Under the pieces are notes generated by a model. It saw only the letters and a program-made list of their open reading frames with translations. It ran no database searches and was not told the DNA's origin. DNA of 64,000 bases. Origin: Roseomonas alba. Its GTDB lineage: Bacteria; Pseudomonadota; Alphaproteobacteria; Acetobacterales; Acetobacteraceae. The DNA lies in the NCBI RefSeq assembly GCF_019430885.1, contig NZ_JAHYBZ010000003.1:496001-560000 (forward strand). The letters are read 5' to 3'. Every line of letters starts with the position of its first letter. The first letter of the stretch is position 1. Made by a program: the position numbers and the translations under genes. This document shows, one piece after another, positions 8,968 to 17,579 of this stretch.

Positions 8968-10005
8968 TCAGCGCATCGGCGGCGCGTACATCAGCCCGCC
9001 ATTGAACCACAGCGCGTTCACGCCGCGCTGCAGCCCGATCGGCGAGTTCGGGCCGAGGTGCCGATCATAGATCTCGCCATAGTTCCCCACCGCCTTGATG
9101 GCGTTGTAGGCCCAGCGGCGATCGAGGGCCATGGCCGGCCCATGGTCACCCGTCACGCCCAGCAAACGGCGGATCTCCGGGTTCGGGCTTTCCAGCATCT
9201 GGTCGACATTGGCCTGGGTGATGCCCAGTTCCTCGGCAAGGATCAGCGCGTAGATGGTCCAGCGCATGATGTCGAACCACTGCGGGTCGCCCTTGCGCAC
9301 GGCCGGGGTCAGCGGCTCCTTGGAGATGATGTCGGGCAGGATGATGTGCTCGCCCGCCGGCAGGGTCGTGCGGAAGCCGGCAAGCTGGCTGGCATCGAGC
9401 GTATAGGCGTCGCAGCGGCCGGAGACATAGGCCTTGCGGGTGTCCTCGTTGCTCTCGAAGACCAGGGGCTGGATCTGGACGTTCCGGGCGCGCGCCCAGT
9501 CGGCGAGGTTCAGCTCATTGGTCGAACCCGCGGTGACGCAGATGGTCGCGCCCGCAAGCTCCGTCGCGCGCGACACGCCGAGCGAACGGCGCACGATGAA
9601 GCTCTGGCCGTCATAGAAGACGGTCGGGCCGAATTGCAGGCCGGCATTCACCTCGCGCGAATGGGTCCAGGTGAAGGTGCGGGCGACGACGTCGACCTGG
9701 CCCGATTGCAGCGCCGGGATGCGCGCCTGGCTGGTCAGGACGTGCCAGCGCACATGGGTCGGGTCGCCCAGCACGGCGGCGGCGATGGCGCGGCAGATAT
9801 CGGGGTCGAGCCCCTGCTGCTCACCCCGGCTGTCCGGCACGCCGAAGCCGGGCGAGCCCTGGTTGGCGCTGCAGTCGAGCATGCCCTTGGCACGCACGGC
9901 GGCGAGCGTCGGCCCAGGCGTGATGTTCTGGGCGAAGGCGGCGTCGGTGGCGACGGCGCCGGTCAGCGCAAAGGCCAAGGCCGCGCCGAGATTGCGAAGG
10001 GACAT
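8968..10005 (-). CDS. General L-amino-acid ABC transporter substrate-binding protein (AapJ-like)
   Basis: A 345-residue periplasmic receptor. The signal peptide ends at about AFA|QNIT. The mature protein has the family-3 pattern with the AapJ/BztA hallmarks VRAKGMLDCSANQGSPGFG, GLDPDICRAIAAA, VDVVARTFTWT and ICVTAGSTNELNL, and ends with GLQRGVNALWFNGGLMYAPP. It would bind L-amino acids for an AapQMP-type importer, but no permease or ATPase gene is adjacent, so it is an orphan receptor here. It is convergent with the aminotransferase across a repeat element. Confidence 0.93.
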   Translation of the reverse strand: MSLRNLGAALAFALTGAVATDAAFAQNITPGPTLAAVRAKGMLDCSANQGSPGFGVPDSRGEQQGLDPDICRAIAAAVLGDPTHVRWHVLTSQARIPALQSGQVDVVARTFTWTHSREVNAGLQFGPTVFYDGQSFIVRRSLGVSRATELAGATICVTAGSTNELNLADWARARNVQIQPLVFESNEDTRKAYVSGRCDAYTLDASQLAGFRTTLPAGEHIILPDIISKEPLTPAVRKGDPQWFDIMRWTIYALILAEELGITQANVDQMLESPNPEIRRLLGVTGDHGPAMALDRRWAYNAIKAVGNYGEIYDRHLGPNSPIGLQRGVNALWFNGGLMYAPPMR

Positions 10006-10301
10006 GTGATCTTCCTGGTCCAGTGACTCGGATCAGGACGCCATCCTGGGGATGGGCGCCCGGCGGGGCGCATGGTCACCCGTCGGACCGGCCAGGACAA
10101 GGCGCGGGCGCCAGACCGCCGCGTCCTGTCCAGGACCTGTCATCAACAGCGCAGGCGACGCGGCCCCCTGGATTGGTGACGGGCCGCACGGGAAACCAGG
10201 ACTTCCGCCGGGGGACGGCCGGTGTCGCGGGTGGGGCTGACAGGGCGGCCGCGCGACAAACCAGGACCCTGATACCGAGTCAGCCGAAAGGCTGGCCGAT
10301 A
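10006..10301. other. Non-coding gap upstream of the AapJ-like gene
   Basis: This 296-bp stretch separates the 3' end of the coiled-coil gene from the 5' end of the receptor gene. It should contain the receptor promoter on the minus strand, but I could not identify convincing -35/-10 boxes. The decamer AAACCAGGAC occurs twice (near 10195 and 10259). No gene or strong hairpin is seen. Confidence 0.5.
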
Positions 10302-11858
10302 TCAGACCGATCCGCCGGTCCGGAATCCGCCGCCGGAATCGCTGCTGCCGCCGGTCGAGAATCCCCCGCCGGACTTGCCGCCGCCGCTCCAGCCGCCATC
10401 GGACCAGCCGCCCTTGCTGCCCCCAACACCGCCGGACGGCTTGCCCCCGCCCCAATAGGGCGAGTTGTCGTCCTGCCACCAGCCGCCCGAGGACGGGTCC
10501 CGGTCGGTCGCCCAGGGCCCCGGGGCCGGTCGCTCCCAGGGACCGGGCATCGGCTTGCCCCAGGGGCCGGGATGGGCGGTGCCGGGCATGCGGTCCGGCA
10601 TGCGGTGGCGTTCCATGCGGTCCCAGAAGCCATCGCGCGACAAGGCGCCGCGCAGCAATTCGCCAACCAGCGCACCGATCAGGGCGCCGCTCGTGAAGCC
10701 CCATTCGCTGCGTTCCACGCCGCGGCTGCGCATGTCGTGCCGCAGGGTCTGAAGCTCCGCGAGGTGCCGTCGGGCACCCTCGGCCTGGGCCTGGGCATCG
10801 GCCAGGGCACGCTCCAGCCGCCCGCGCTCCGCCGCTGCGACTTCGAGCCGGGCGACGATCGCGTCGTCGTCGCGGGTGGGGGTGCGGGACGCCTCCTCGC
10901 GCAGCGTGCGCAGGGACCGCGTGCCGAGCGCGGCCTCCAGCGCCCGGATTGCCTGCTGGGACGCCGGATCGTCGCCGGCGGCGAGCGCGCTGCGCTTCGC
11001 CTCGGCGGCGGTCAGGGCGGCGCGGGCCGCCTCGGCCGCGTCCTCTGCTTTCTCCAATGCGTCGTGATCGAGGCCGGCCGCGCCCCGCGACAAGCCGGCC
11101 AGGACGCGGCGGCGCTCCACCATGGCCTTCACCGCGGCATCGGCCACGGCGCGCATGCGGGCGGCATGCGCCGTCATGTTGCCCGGCAGTTCGGAGAGCA
11201 GCGCATAGGACCGGCGGGCGGGTTCGAACTCGATCAGCTTCGCGACCCAGCCATCGATCATGCGCACCAGGGGAAAGGCCCGGTAGCGGCCGGTGCCCCA
11301 GCCACGGTCCCACAAATAGGCAAAGAGCGGGTCGGCGCGGTAGGGCCGGCCCTTCTCCTCGAAGTCGCGCGCCGCGAAGCCGGATTTCTGCTCGGCATGC
11401 TGGGCGACGCGCTCGGCCTCCTCCGCCGTGGCCGAGAGGCGCTGGAACTCGGCATCCTGTGCGGTGCGTTCGTCGGCGGCCTTCAGCGCGGCGGCCTCGG
11501 CCTCCTGCGCCGCGCGCTGGCGGGCCGCTTCGGCATCCCGCTGCGCCTCGGCGGCAACCAGCGCATCGCGGGCGTCGAGCACCTCGCGCTGCGCCGCATC
11601 AAGGGCCGCCGCACGCTGCGCAAGGCTGTCGCGAAGCTGGGCGCCGGCAGCGTCCAGCGCCTCGACCGCGGTGCGGCCATCGGCCATGTCCTGCAGGCGC
11701 AGGCGGGCGAGGGCACGCAGCGCCTCGGCCTCCTCGCTGCGCAGCCCCTCGCGCTGGGCCGCCAGGCGATCCGCCTCGGTCTGCGCGGCCGAGGCCTCTC
11801 GCTGCGCGATGGCGAGGCGCTCATCGACCTCCTGCAACACGGCGACGCCGTTCACCAT
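10302..11858 (-). CDS. Coiled-coil protein with Gly/Pro-rich tail, third gene of TelA-DUF6384 cluster
   Basis: A 518-residue protein I cannot assign to a characterised family. Residues 1 to about 165 and about 230 to 400 are Ala/Glu/Arg-rich heptad-like coiled coils. Between them is an aromatic segment with DPLFAYLWDRGWGTGRYRAFP. A short hydrophobic stretch, FTSGALIGALVGELL, precedes a tail with repeated PGPW units and long Gly/Ser runs. There is no signal peptide. It follows the DUF6384 gene with a 7-bp ATGGTGA overlap, which fixes the start and implies translational coupling. It may be a structural or scaffold partner of the TelA-like protein; this is inference from the operon. Confidence 0.7.
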   Translation of the reverse strand: MVNGVAVLQEVDERLAIAQREASAAQTEADRLAAQREGLRSEEAEALRALARLRLQDMADGRTAVEALDAAGAQLRDSLAQRAAALDAAQREVLDARDALVAAEAQRDAEAARQRAAQEAEAAALKAADERTAQDAEFQRLSATAEEAERVAQHAEQKSGFAARDFEEKGRPYRADPLFAYLWDRGWGTGRYRAFPLVRMIDGWVAKLIEFEPARRSYALLSELPGNMTAHAARMRAVADAAVKAMVERRRVLAGLSRGAAGLDHDALEKAEDAAEAARAALTAAEAKRSALAAGDDPASQQAIRALEAALGTRSLRTLREEASRTPTRDDDAIVARLEVAAAERGRLERALADAQAQAEGARRHLAELQTLRHDMRSRGVERSEWGFTSGALIGALVGELLRGALSRDGFWDRMERHRMPDRMPGTAHPGPWGKPMPGPWERPAPGPWATDRDPSSGGWWQDDNSPYWGGGKPSGGVGGSKGGWSDGGWSGGGKSGGGFSTGGSSDSGGGFRTGGSV

Positions 11859-12787
11859 GACAGGATCGCCCCCCCATTGGTCTGCACGGTCCACTGCGTC
11901 GCGAGGCTGCCTGCCACCTTCTGCCCGATGACCGGCTGCTCGATGATGCCATTGGCGAGCTTGTCGCGCCGGACGCGCTCAAACTCAGCCTCCGGCACAT
12001 GCTGGGCCCAGCGGGAGACGCGGCGTGTCTCGCCATTCTCCTCCGAGGTGATCGGCACCTCGACCGGCTTTCCGTCGCGGTCCACCGCCTCGACGATCAG
12101 GTAGTAGTTGCGCGCGCGCGGGTTGGACGCCGGCACGCGCCAGATGGCGGAAGGCTCACCAGGGCGATTGACGATGCGCACGCTGTAGGCGGCGGCGAGC
12201 CGCGCCGCGAGATCCGCCAACGCATCGCGCCGCGCGCGCGCATCGGAGGCACGGCCGGCGCGGGCCGCGGCCTCGCCTTCCGCCAGCAGCCGGGCAGCAT
12301 CAGCACGCACGGCCGTGTCCTGCGTGCCGGCCGTCACGCGGTCGAATTCGGCCTTCAGGCTGCGCGGCAGATCGGTCTGCAATTCGTACTGGATCGCCGC
12401 CGCTTCGCGCGCCCGCGGCAGCGCGACGGTGACGTACCAGGCGCCCCAGCCGATGACGACGACGCCGAGTCCCGCCAGGGCGAACTTCCCCCACCGCCCG
12501 CGCGTCGCCCAGGCGGTGGCGAGGCTGCGCCGCCAGCCCTCGCCCTTCGGGGTATAGGCGAAGCGCCGTTCCTCCAGGGCCAAGATGCCCTGGTCCAGCA
12601 CCGCGTCGGATACCTCGATGCCCTGGGAGTGGTAGATCTCGCGCAGCCGCTCGCGCAGGCGCGCCTGGCGTTCCGTGCCGGAAAGCTCGCGTTCGACGAG
12701 GCGATCGGCGTGGCGGATGGTGTCCACCACGTCCATCGCCAGCATCGTCTCATCGAGCGCCGGGGCGCCCGTCACGGCTTCAGGCAT
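11852..12787 (-). CDS. DUF6384-like membrane protein
   Basis: A 311-residue protein that resembles the DUF6384 family from memory. The N-terminal cytoplasmic part has ALDETMLAMDVVDTIRHAD, then a basic/acidic helix and YHSQGIEVSDAVLDQGILAL. One transmembrane helix, FALAGLGVVVIGWGAWYVTVAL, lies at about residues 101-122. It is followed by an Ala/Arg-rich helical segment and a C-terminal beta-rich domain ending QWTVQTNGGAILSW. It probably spans the inner membrane once. The start overlaps the end of the TelA-like gene by 8 bp and its end overlaps the next gene by 7 bp, so all three products are likely made in fixed ratio. The biochemical role is unknown. Confidence 0.75.
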   Translation of the reverse strand: MPEAVTGAPALDETMLAMDVVDTIRHADRLVERELSGTERQARLRERLREIYHSQGIEVSDAVLDQGILALEERRFAYTPKGEGWRRSLATAWATRGRWGKFALAGLGVVVIGWGAWYVTVALPRAREAAAIQYELQTDLPRSLKAEFDRVTAGTQDTAVRADAARLLAEGEAAARAGRASDARARRDALADLAARLAAAYSVRIVNRPGEPSAIWRVPASNPRARNYYLIVEAVDRDGKPVEVPITSEENGETRRVSRWAQHVPEAEFERVRRDKLANGIIEQPVIGQKVAGSLATQWTVQTNGGAILSW

Positions 12788-13970
12788 TCGCGGCGGCGAC
12801 CGCGCTGGCGCGCTGGGTCAGCTTCGCCATGCGCTGCTTCGCCTCCTCGACCGAACGGCGGATCTCCTCGCTGTTCTGAGTCGCGGCGGTGCGCATCTCG
12901 TCGATGATCTCGAGCGAGCGTTCCTGGTAGTTCACCACGGAATCGACCAGCTTCTTCACCGCATCGGCCTGGATGGTCGGGCCGTAGCCCGCCTTCAGCG
13001 CGGCTTCCTGCACCTTGCCGCCGATCTCGGCGAGGACTTCCAGCGACTGGTTCACGCCGGCCTTCATGCCTTCCAGGGTGCGGGTCGATTCATGCAGCCC
13101 GTGCATGCCGGTGAAGGAGGCGGTCAGCGCCGTCAGCACCGCCTCATTGGTCGAGAAGAAGGAGACCGATTGCTGGTAGACGCGCTCCTTGGCGGTCGTG
13201 GTCTGCACCAGCCGCGCCATGATGACCTCGGAGGTGTTGTAGGAGACGGTCAGGTTGTCGGCGAGGTCCTTGGCGATCTGGTACTTGCCGTCCTCGGCCT
13301 GGAGCACGCGCAGCGCCTCGTCGCGCGCCAGTTCCAGCTTGGCGCGCTCGGCGGGTTCCAGCGCCGCGGCGGCCTCGGCGGCCTTCACCGCCTCGTCCGT
13401 CTTGGCCTTCGCCGCGTTGAGCCGTCCCTCGGCCGTCTTGAGCACTTCGAGCGCCAGCACCTCGGCCTGCTTCAGCGCGCCGCGGAAGTCGCGATAGGCC
13501 TCGAGGATCGAATGCTCGCGGTCAATGTTCTCCTTGGTGTCCTTGGACACTTCCAGATAGGTGTCGCGGATCTTGTCGAAGCGCGTCGCGATGTCGCCGC
13601 GCGTCGCCTTCTGCCAGATGTTGGACAGGCGCTCCATGGTGGAGATCTTGCCGTCTTCCATCTGCGCGACCATGCCCTTCGCGTCGTCGCGGATGGAATT
13701 GAAGGCGTTGGTGATGGTCTGGTAGCGCTCGCCGACCTCCATCGCCTTGATCTGCTCGCGCACCACCTCGTTGAAAGTCGTCGCTTGGTTCAGCACCCGA
13801 GCGATCAGGGTCACGCGGTCGGTGTCGACCTCCATAATCTTGGACAGCAGGCCGGTGATCGGCGATTCCTCGGCCGAAGCCTGCGGCAGCGGCAGGCCGA
13901 GGTCGCGCAGCGCGCCCATGGCCTTGTCGAGGTAGCGCATGGGCTGCACGGTGACGGCGGTGTCGCTCAT
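12780..13970 (-). CDS. TelA-like (toxic-anion-resistance related) cytoplasmic protein
   Basis: A 396-residue, almost entirely helical protein without signal peptide or membrane segment. The pattern resembles TelA/KlaA-type proteins: ITGLLSKIMEVDTDRVTLIARVLNQA near the N-terminus, long charged helices, then YNTSEVIMARLVQTTTAKERVYQQSVSFFSTNEAVLTAL and a terminal helix with NSEEIRRSVEEAKQRM. TelA family members are tied to tellurite or toxic-anion tolerance and envelope stress and often occur with membrane or coiled-coil partners. No terC, terD or xpaC homologue is nearby. It is the first gene of the three-gene operon, with a 136-bp leader upstream. Confidence 0.75.
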   Translation of the reverse strand: MSDTAVTVQPMRYLDKAMGALRDLGLPLPQASAEESPITGLLSKIMEVDTDRVTLIARVLNQATTFNEVVREQIKAMEVGERYQTITNAFNSIRDDAKGMVAQMEDGKISTMERLSNIWQKATRGDIATRFDKIRDTYLEVSKDTKENIDREHSILEAYRDFRGALKQAEVLALEVLKTAEGRLNAAKAKTDEAVKAAEAAAALEPAERAKLELARDEALRVLQAEDGKYQIAKDLADNLTVSYNTSEVIMARLVQTTTAKERVYQQSVSFFSTNEAVLTALTASFTGMHGLHESTRTLEGMKAGVNQSLEVLAEIGGKVQEAALKAGYGPTIQADAVKKLVDSVVNYQERSLEIIDEMRTAATQNSEEIRRSVEEAKQRMAKLTQRASAVAAANA

Positions 13971-14106
13971 CCTGTCCGGTCTCCTGGCGGGCGTTGCGCC
14001 GCAGTCATAGCGCGCCAGGCCAGCCGGAGTCAGCGGGTCATGTCACAGCGTCGGAGTGTGACAGTAACAGGGCCGGCCCCGCCGCCACGCGGCCGGCCCC
14101 CGACCG

Positions 14107-15678
14107 TCAGGGTGTCGCCGGCACGACATCCTGGGCGCGGGTACGCTCATCGACCCGCGGCGTGTGCTGGAAGGCGCGCCGCATGGCCCACACATTGCGC
14201 TGCAGATGCGTCGGCATGACTGCGACATCGTTGATGGCGATGCGCGTCGCCTCCTGCAGCAGGGCCTCCCGTTGGCCATCGTCAAGGGTGCGCATGCCGC
14301 GCGCCAGCGTCTCGTCGAATTGCGGGTTGGAATAACGGCCGCGATTCACAGAGCCGGTGCCGAGCTGACGGTCATAGGTCGCGATCACCGAGCGCAGGCC
14401 GGAGGATGGCTCACCGCTCGAACTGCCCCAGGACACCAGGAAGGCCGAGAATTCCTGCCGCGAAGCACGCGTGACGAAGGAGGAGAAGGGCGCCAGCTCG
14501 ACCTGCGTGCGGACGCCGATGCGCGTCCACATCTGCCCCACCGCCTGGGCAATCCGGCCGTCATTCGGATAACGGTCGTTCGGTCCATGCAGGGTCAGGC
14601 GGAAGCCATTGGGATATCCCGCCTCGGCCAGCAGGCGCCTCGCCTGCTCCTGATCGGCACGCGGCGGCTGCAGATCGGGCACGTAGCCGTAAGCGCCTTC
14701 AGGCATGAGCTGCGTGGTCGGTGTCGCCACGCCCTCCATCACGCGCGAGACGATGGCCGCGCGGTCGATCGCCACGTTCAGCGCGCGGCGGACGCGGATG
14801 TCCTTCAGCGGGTTCCGCGGCAGCGGCCGTCCGTCATTGTCGGTGATGAAGGGCGAAGGGCCGTCGCGCATGTGGTCCATGGCGAAATAGATGAAGCGCA
14901 GGCTGTCGATCTCGCTCATCCGGATATCGGCGTTGTGGCGCAGACGTTCGATATCAGTGGTCGGCACCTGGTCGATGATGTCGACATCGCCGGCCAGCAG
15001 AGCCGCCGTACGCGCCGCGTTGTTGGTGAGCATGCGGTAGTCCACGCTCTGCCAGGCGGGCATATCGCCCCAGAAGGTATTGTTGCGCTCCAGTTCGATG
15101 CGATCGCCCGGGCGGTGCGAGACCATGCGGAACGGCCCGGTGCCGATGGCGACGCGCCCGGTATTGAAATCCTCGGTGGAGGCACCCTGGTGCGTCTCCC
15201 GGTCAAGGATCGGGATCTGGGCGAGGTTGACTGGCAGCAGCGGGAAGGGCCCGCCGGTGTTCATGCGCAGTATGTAGGGATCGACCACCTCCACCGACTG
15301 CACACCCTGGCTGTAGGTGCGGAAGGAGCCGGGGCTGTTCACCACCTGCGGAATGCGTTCGAAGGTGAAGGCGACATCATCGGCGGTGAAGGGGGAGCCA
15401 TTGTGGAAGGTCACGCCGCGGCGCAGCTTGATCTCCCAAACGCCTTCGCCCACGGGGCGCCAGGATTCCGCGAGCCGCGCGACCAGCCGCGCCTTGTCGT
15501 CCGTCTCGATGAGGTTGTCGAAGACCATCGAGGCGAAGGCATTGTTCGGCGAGATGTTGTGATAGTGCGGATCGATCGAGGTGATCTGCGCGCCAACGCC
15601 CATGCGCAATGTCTGCGCCGAGGCACCGGCCGCGACCAGCGCGAGGGCGGCCGTCGTTCCGGCCAGTATTTTCTTCAT
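14107..15678 (-). CDS. Peptide/nickel-type ABC transporter substrate-binding protein (family 5)
   Basis: A 523-residue periplasmic receptor. The signal peptide MKKILAGTTAALALVAAGASA ends at ASA|QT. The mature protein has the DppA/OppA order: LRMGVGAQITSIDPHYHN, the ESWRPVGEGVWEIKLRRGVTFHNG signature, ADDVAFTFER, then a late ARRLLAEAGYPNGF motif. GGAGGACGGGAG directly before the ATG sets the start. It is the last gene of the TauD-FAH-Ldh operon, so its ligand is likely the substrate of those enzymes rather than a peptide. No permease or ATPase genes accompany it. Confidence 0.92.
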   Translation of the reverse strand: MKKILAGTTAALALVAAGASAQTLRMGVGAQITSIDPHYHNISPNNAFASMVFDNLIETDDKARLVARLAESWRPVGEGVWEIKLRRGVTFHNGSPFTADDVAFTFERIPQVVNSPGSFRTYSQGVQSVEVVDPYILRMNTGGPFPLLPVNLAQIPILDRETHQGASTEDFNTGRVAIGTGPFRMVSHRPGDRIELERNNTFWGDMPAWQSVDYRMLTNNAARTAALLAGDVDIIDQVPTTDIERLRHNADIRMSEIDSLRFIYFAMDHMRDGPSPFITDNDGRPLPRNPLKDIRVRRALNVAIDRAAIVSRVMEGVATPTTQLMPEGAYGYVPDLQPPRADQEQARRLLAEAGYPNGFRLTLHGPNDRYPNDGRIAQAVGQMWTRIGVRTQVELAPFSSFVTRASRQEFSAFLVSWGSSSGEPSSGLRSVIATYDRQLGTGSVNRGRYSNPQFDETLARGMRTLDDGQREALLQEATRIAINDVAVMPTHLQRNVWAMRRAFQHTPRVDERTRAQDVVPATP

Positions 15679-15706
15679 CTCCCGTCCTCCCTGTTGGTGT
15701 TCTGGC

Positions 15707-16789
15707 TCAGGCGAGCAGATAGGCAGCACCTGACCTTTCGCAGATGCCACGGATCAGGGTGTCAAGGCTCGCCGGAACGGGAATGCCTTCGCGCAGGCGA
15801 CGCTGGCGTTCCGCTTCCTCGGGGTCGCCCGCGACGAGCACCGGCTTCGCGGGGTCCGCCGCGGGAGTGGCGTGCATGATGTCGATGACGTCGTCGAGGT
15901 CGCTCTCGAATTCCCCCGGCGGACGGAAGGCGGCCGGATCGATGGCCATGAAGAAATGGCCGATGTCGTCGGGGTCGCCCGGCTTCTGCGTGCGGTTGCG
16001 GATCGGCGAGAAGGAGGACCCGACCAGCGTGCCACCCAGGATATGCACCATCATCGCGAGGCCATAGCCCTTGGCACTCGCCATCTCCGGCGTGCCGCCG
16101 AGCGGCGACAGCCCGCCTTCCGGCTTGTTGAACACGATGTCGAAGCCCTGCTTCGGGTCCGTCACCGGCTGGCCCCTGGCGTCCAGCACCCAACCCGATG
16201 GGAGCGGACGGTCGTTCAGGTCATAGACCTTCACCTTGCCGGCCGCGGTGGTCGTCGTCGCCATGTCCAGCACGAAGGGCTGGTTGCGCTTCGCCGGCGC
16301 GGCAAAGGCGAGCGGATTGGTGCCGAGCACCGGCGCCGCACCACGCGTCGGCACCATGGTCACGCCACGCGTCGCGCTGGTCACCATGCCGATCGCCCCG
16401 CGTCGCGCGGCGATGCGCGCATAGACGCCCGCCGCGCCGAAATGGTGGGAATTGCGCACGCCGACGACGCCGACGCCCGCTTCCTTTGCCTTGTCCACCG
16501 CGAGGTTCATGCCGAAGGCCGCGACCGGATGGCCAAGCCCCGCCCCGCCATCGACTAGCGCGGTGCAGGCCGTCTGCCTTTCGATGCGCGGGCGCGCCTG
16601 GAGCTTCAGCGACCCGTCGCGGTAGCGCTTCTCATAGGTCATCAGCATCGAGATGCCGTGGCTGTCCACGCCGAGCAGGTCGGTCTCGATCATCGCCTCG
16701 ACGGTGGTGGCGAGCAGATCGGGCGCCATGCCCCAGCTTTGCAGGATGGCCTCGATCTGCGCGCGCACGCGCTCATGCGGAACATTCAC
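15707..16789 (-). CDS. Ldh family (malate/L-lactate type) NAD(P)-dependent oxidoreductase
   Basis: A 360-residue enzyme of the malate/L-lactate dehydrogenase (MDH2/Ldh) family, which is unrelated to Rossmann-fold lactate dehydrogenases. Diagnostic segments are DLLGVDSHGISML with the catalytic-site histidine, VGVRNSHHFGAAG with the second active-site histidine, VLGTNPLAFAAPA and FVLDMATTTTAAGKV. These enzymes reduce or oxidise 2-keto/2-hydroxy acids, and some act on imino acids or ureidoglycolate. It lies 28 bp upstream of the receptor gene and 4 bp downstream of the FAH gene, so it works in the same catabolic unit. A paralogue is encoded at 19548-20627. Confidence 0.9.
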   Translation of the reverse strand: MNVPHERVRAQIEAILQSWGMAPDLLATTVEAMIETDLLGVDSHGISMLMTYEKRYRDGSLKLQARPRIERQTACTALVDGGAGLGHPVAAFGMNLAVDKAKEAGVGVVGVRNSHHFGAAGVYARIAARRGAIGMVTSATRGVTMVPTRGAAPVLGTNPLAFAAPAKRNQPFVLDMATTTTAAGKVKVYDLNDRPLPSGWVLDARGQPVTDPKQGFDIVFNKPEGGLSPLGGTPEMASAKGYGLAMMVHILGGTLVGSSFSPIRNRTQKPGDPDDIGHFFMAIDPAAFRPPGEFESDLDDVIDIMHATPAADPAKPVLVAGDPEEAERQRRLREGIPVPASLDTLIRGICERSGAAYLLA

Positions 16790-16793
16790 GGTG

Positions 16794-17579
16794 TCAGGCG
16801 CCTTCGCGGATGAAGGGGTTGGTCAGATGGCCGATGCCGGTGATCTCGATATCCACCACATCGCCGTGCTTGAGGTCGGGGGAGACGCCATCCGTGCCCA
16901 TCCAGATCACGTCACCCGGATACAGCGTGATGTTGCGCGTCATGGTCGCGATGAATGTCGCCACGCCGAACAGCATGTGGTTGGTGGCGAAGCGCGTGGT
17001 GATCTCGCCGTTCAAGCGCACGATGGTCTCCGCGGCGTCGAGGTCGAAATCGGTCTCGATCCAGGGGCCCATCGGCTTGAAGGTGTCGGTATTCTTGGCG
17101 CGCCAGAAGGTGCGGTCCGCCTTCTGCCACGTGCGTTCGCTGACATCATTGCCGATGGTCCAGCCGAGCAGGCAGGAGAGCGCATTCTCCTCGGTAAGGT
17201 GCTTCGCCGTCTTCCCCACCACGGCGACGATCTCGCCCTCGTAATGCACCTTCTCCGTCGCATCGGCGGGGATGACGACGGTCTCGCCATGGGCGATCAG
17301 CGCATTGGCGGCGCGGTATCCCATGTCGGGCTTGGCCGGGATGTTGGGCGTCTCGCCGCGCCGCGCCGCCCCTTCCTTCACGTGTTCGACGTAGTTCAGG
17401 CCCGCCGCGTAGAAGGTGGGCGGGATGACGGGCACCTCGATCCTCACGGCCGACAGATCGTGCCGGCGCGATGTGGATTCGTAGCCGCGGAAGGGATCGC
17501 CCGCGACTTCGGCGATGCGATCCCCTTCCAGGATGCCATAGGCGGTGCGGCCCTCGGCCGTGAAGCGGATCCAGCGCAT
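16794..17579 (-). CDS. Fumarylacetoacetate hydrolase family protein
   Basis: A 261-residue protein of the FAH superfamily, near the usual length of the bacterial single-domain 2-hydroxyhepta-2,4-diene-1,7-dioate isomerase/hydratase/acylpyruvase group. The fold signature is visible: AAGLNYVEHVKEG, YEGEIVAVVGK with the metal-binding Glu pair, GWTIGNDVSER, KPMGPWIETD, LNGEITTRF and LYPGDVIWMGTDGV. It is expected to cleave or isomerise a beta-keto or enol acid with Mg2+ in the cytoplasm. Its ATG shares one base with the stop of the TauD gene (TGATG), indicating coupled translation. Confidence 0.92.
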   Translation of the reverse strand: MRWIRFTAEGRTAYGILEGDRIAEVAGDPFRGYESTSRRHDLSAVRIEVPVIPPTFYAAGLNYVEHVKEGAARRGETPNIPAKPDMGYRAANALIAHGETVVIPADATEKVHYEGEIVAVVGKTAKHLTEENALSCLLGWTIGNDVSERTWQKADRTFWRAKNTDTFKPMGPWIETDFDLDAAETIVRLNGEITTRFATNHMLFGVATFIATMTRNITLYPGDVIWMGTDGVSPDLKHGDVVDIEITGIGHLTNPFIREGA

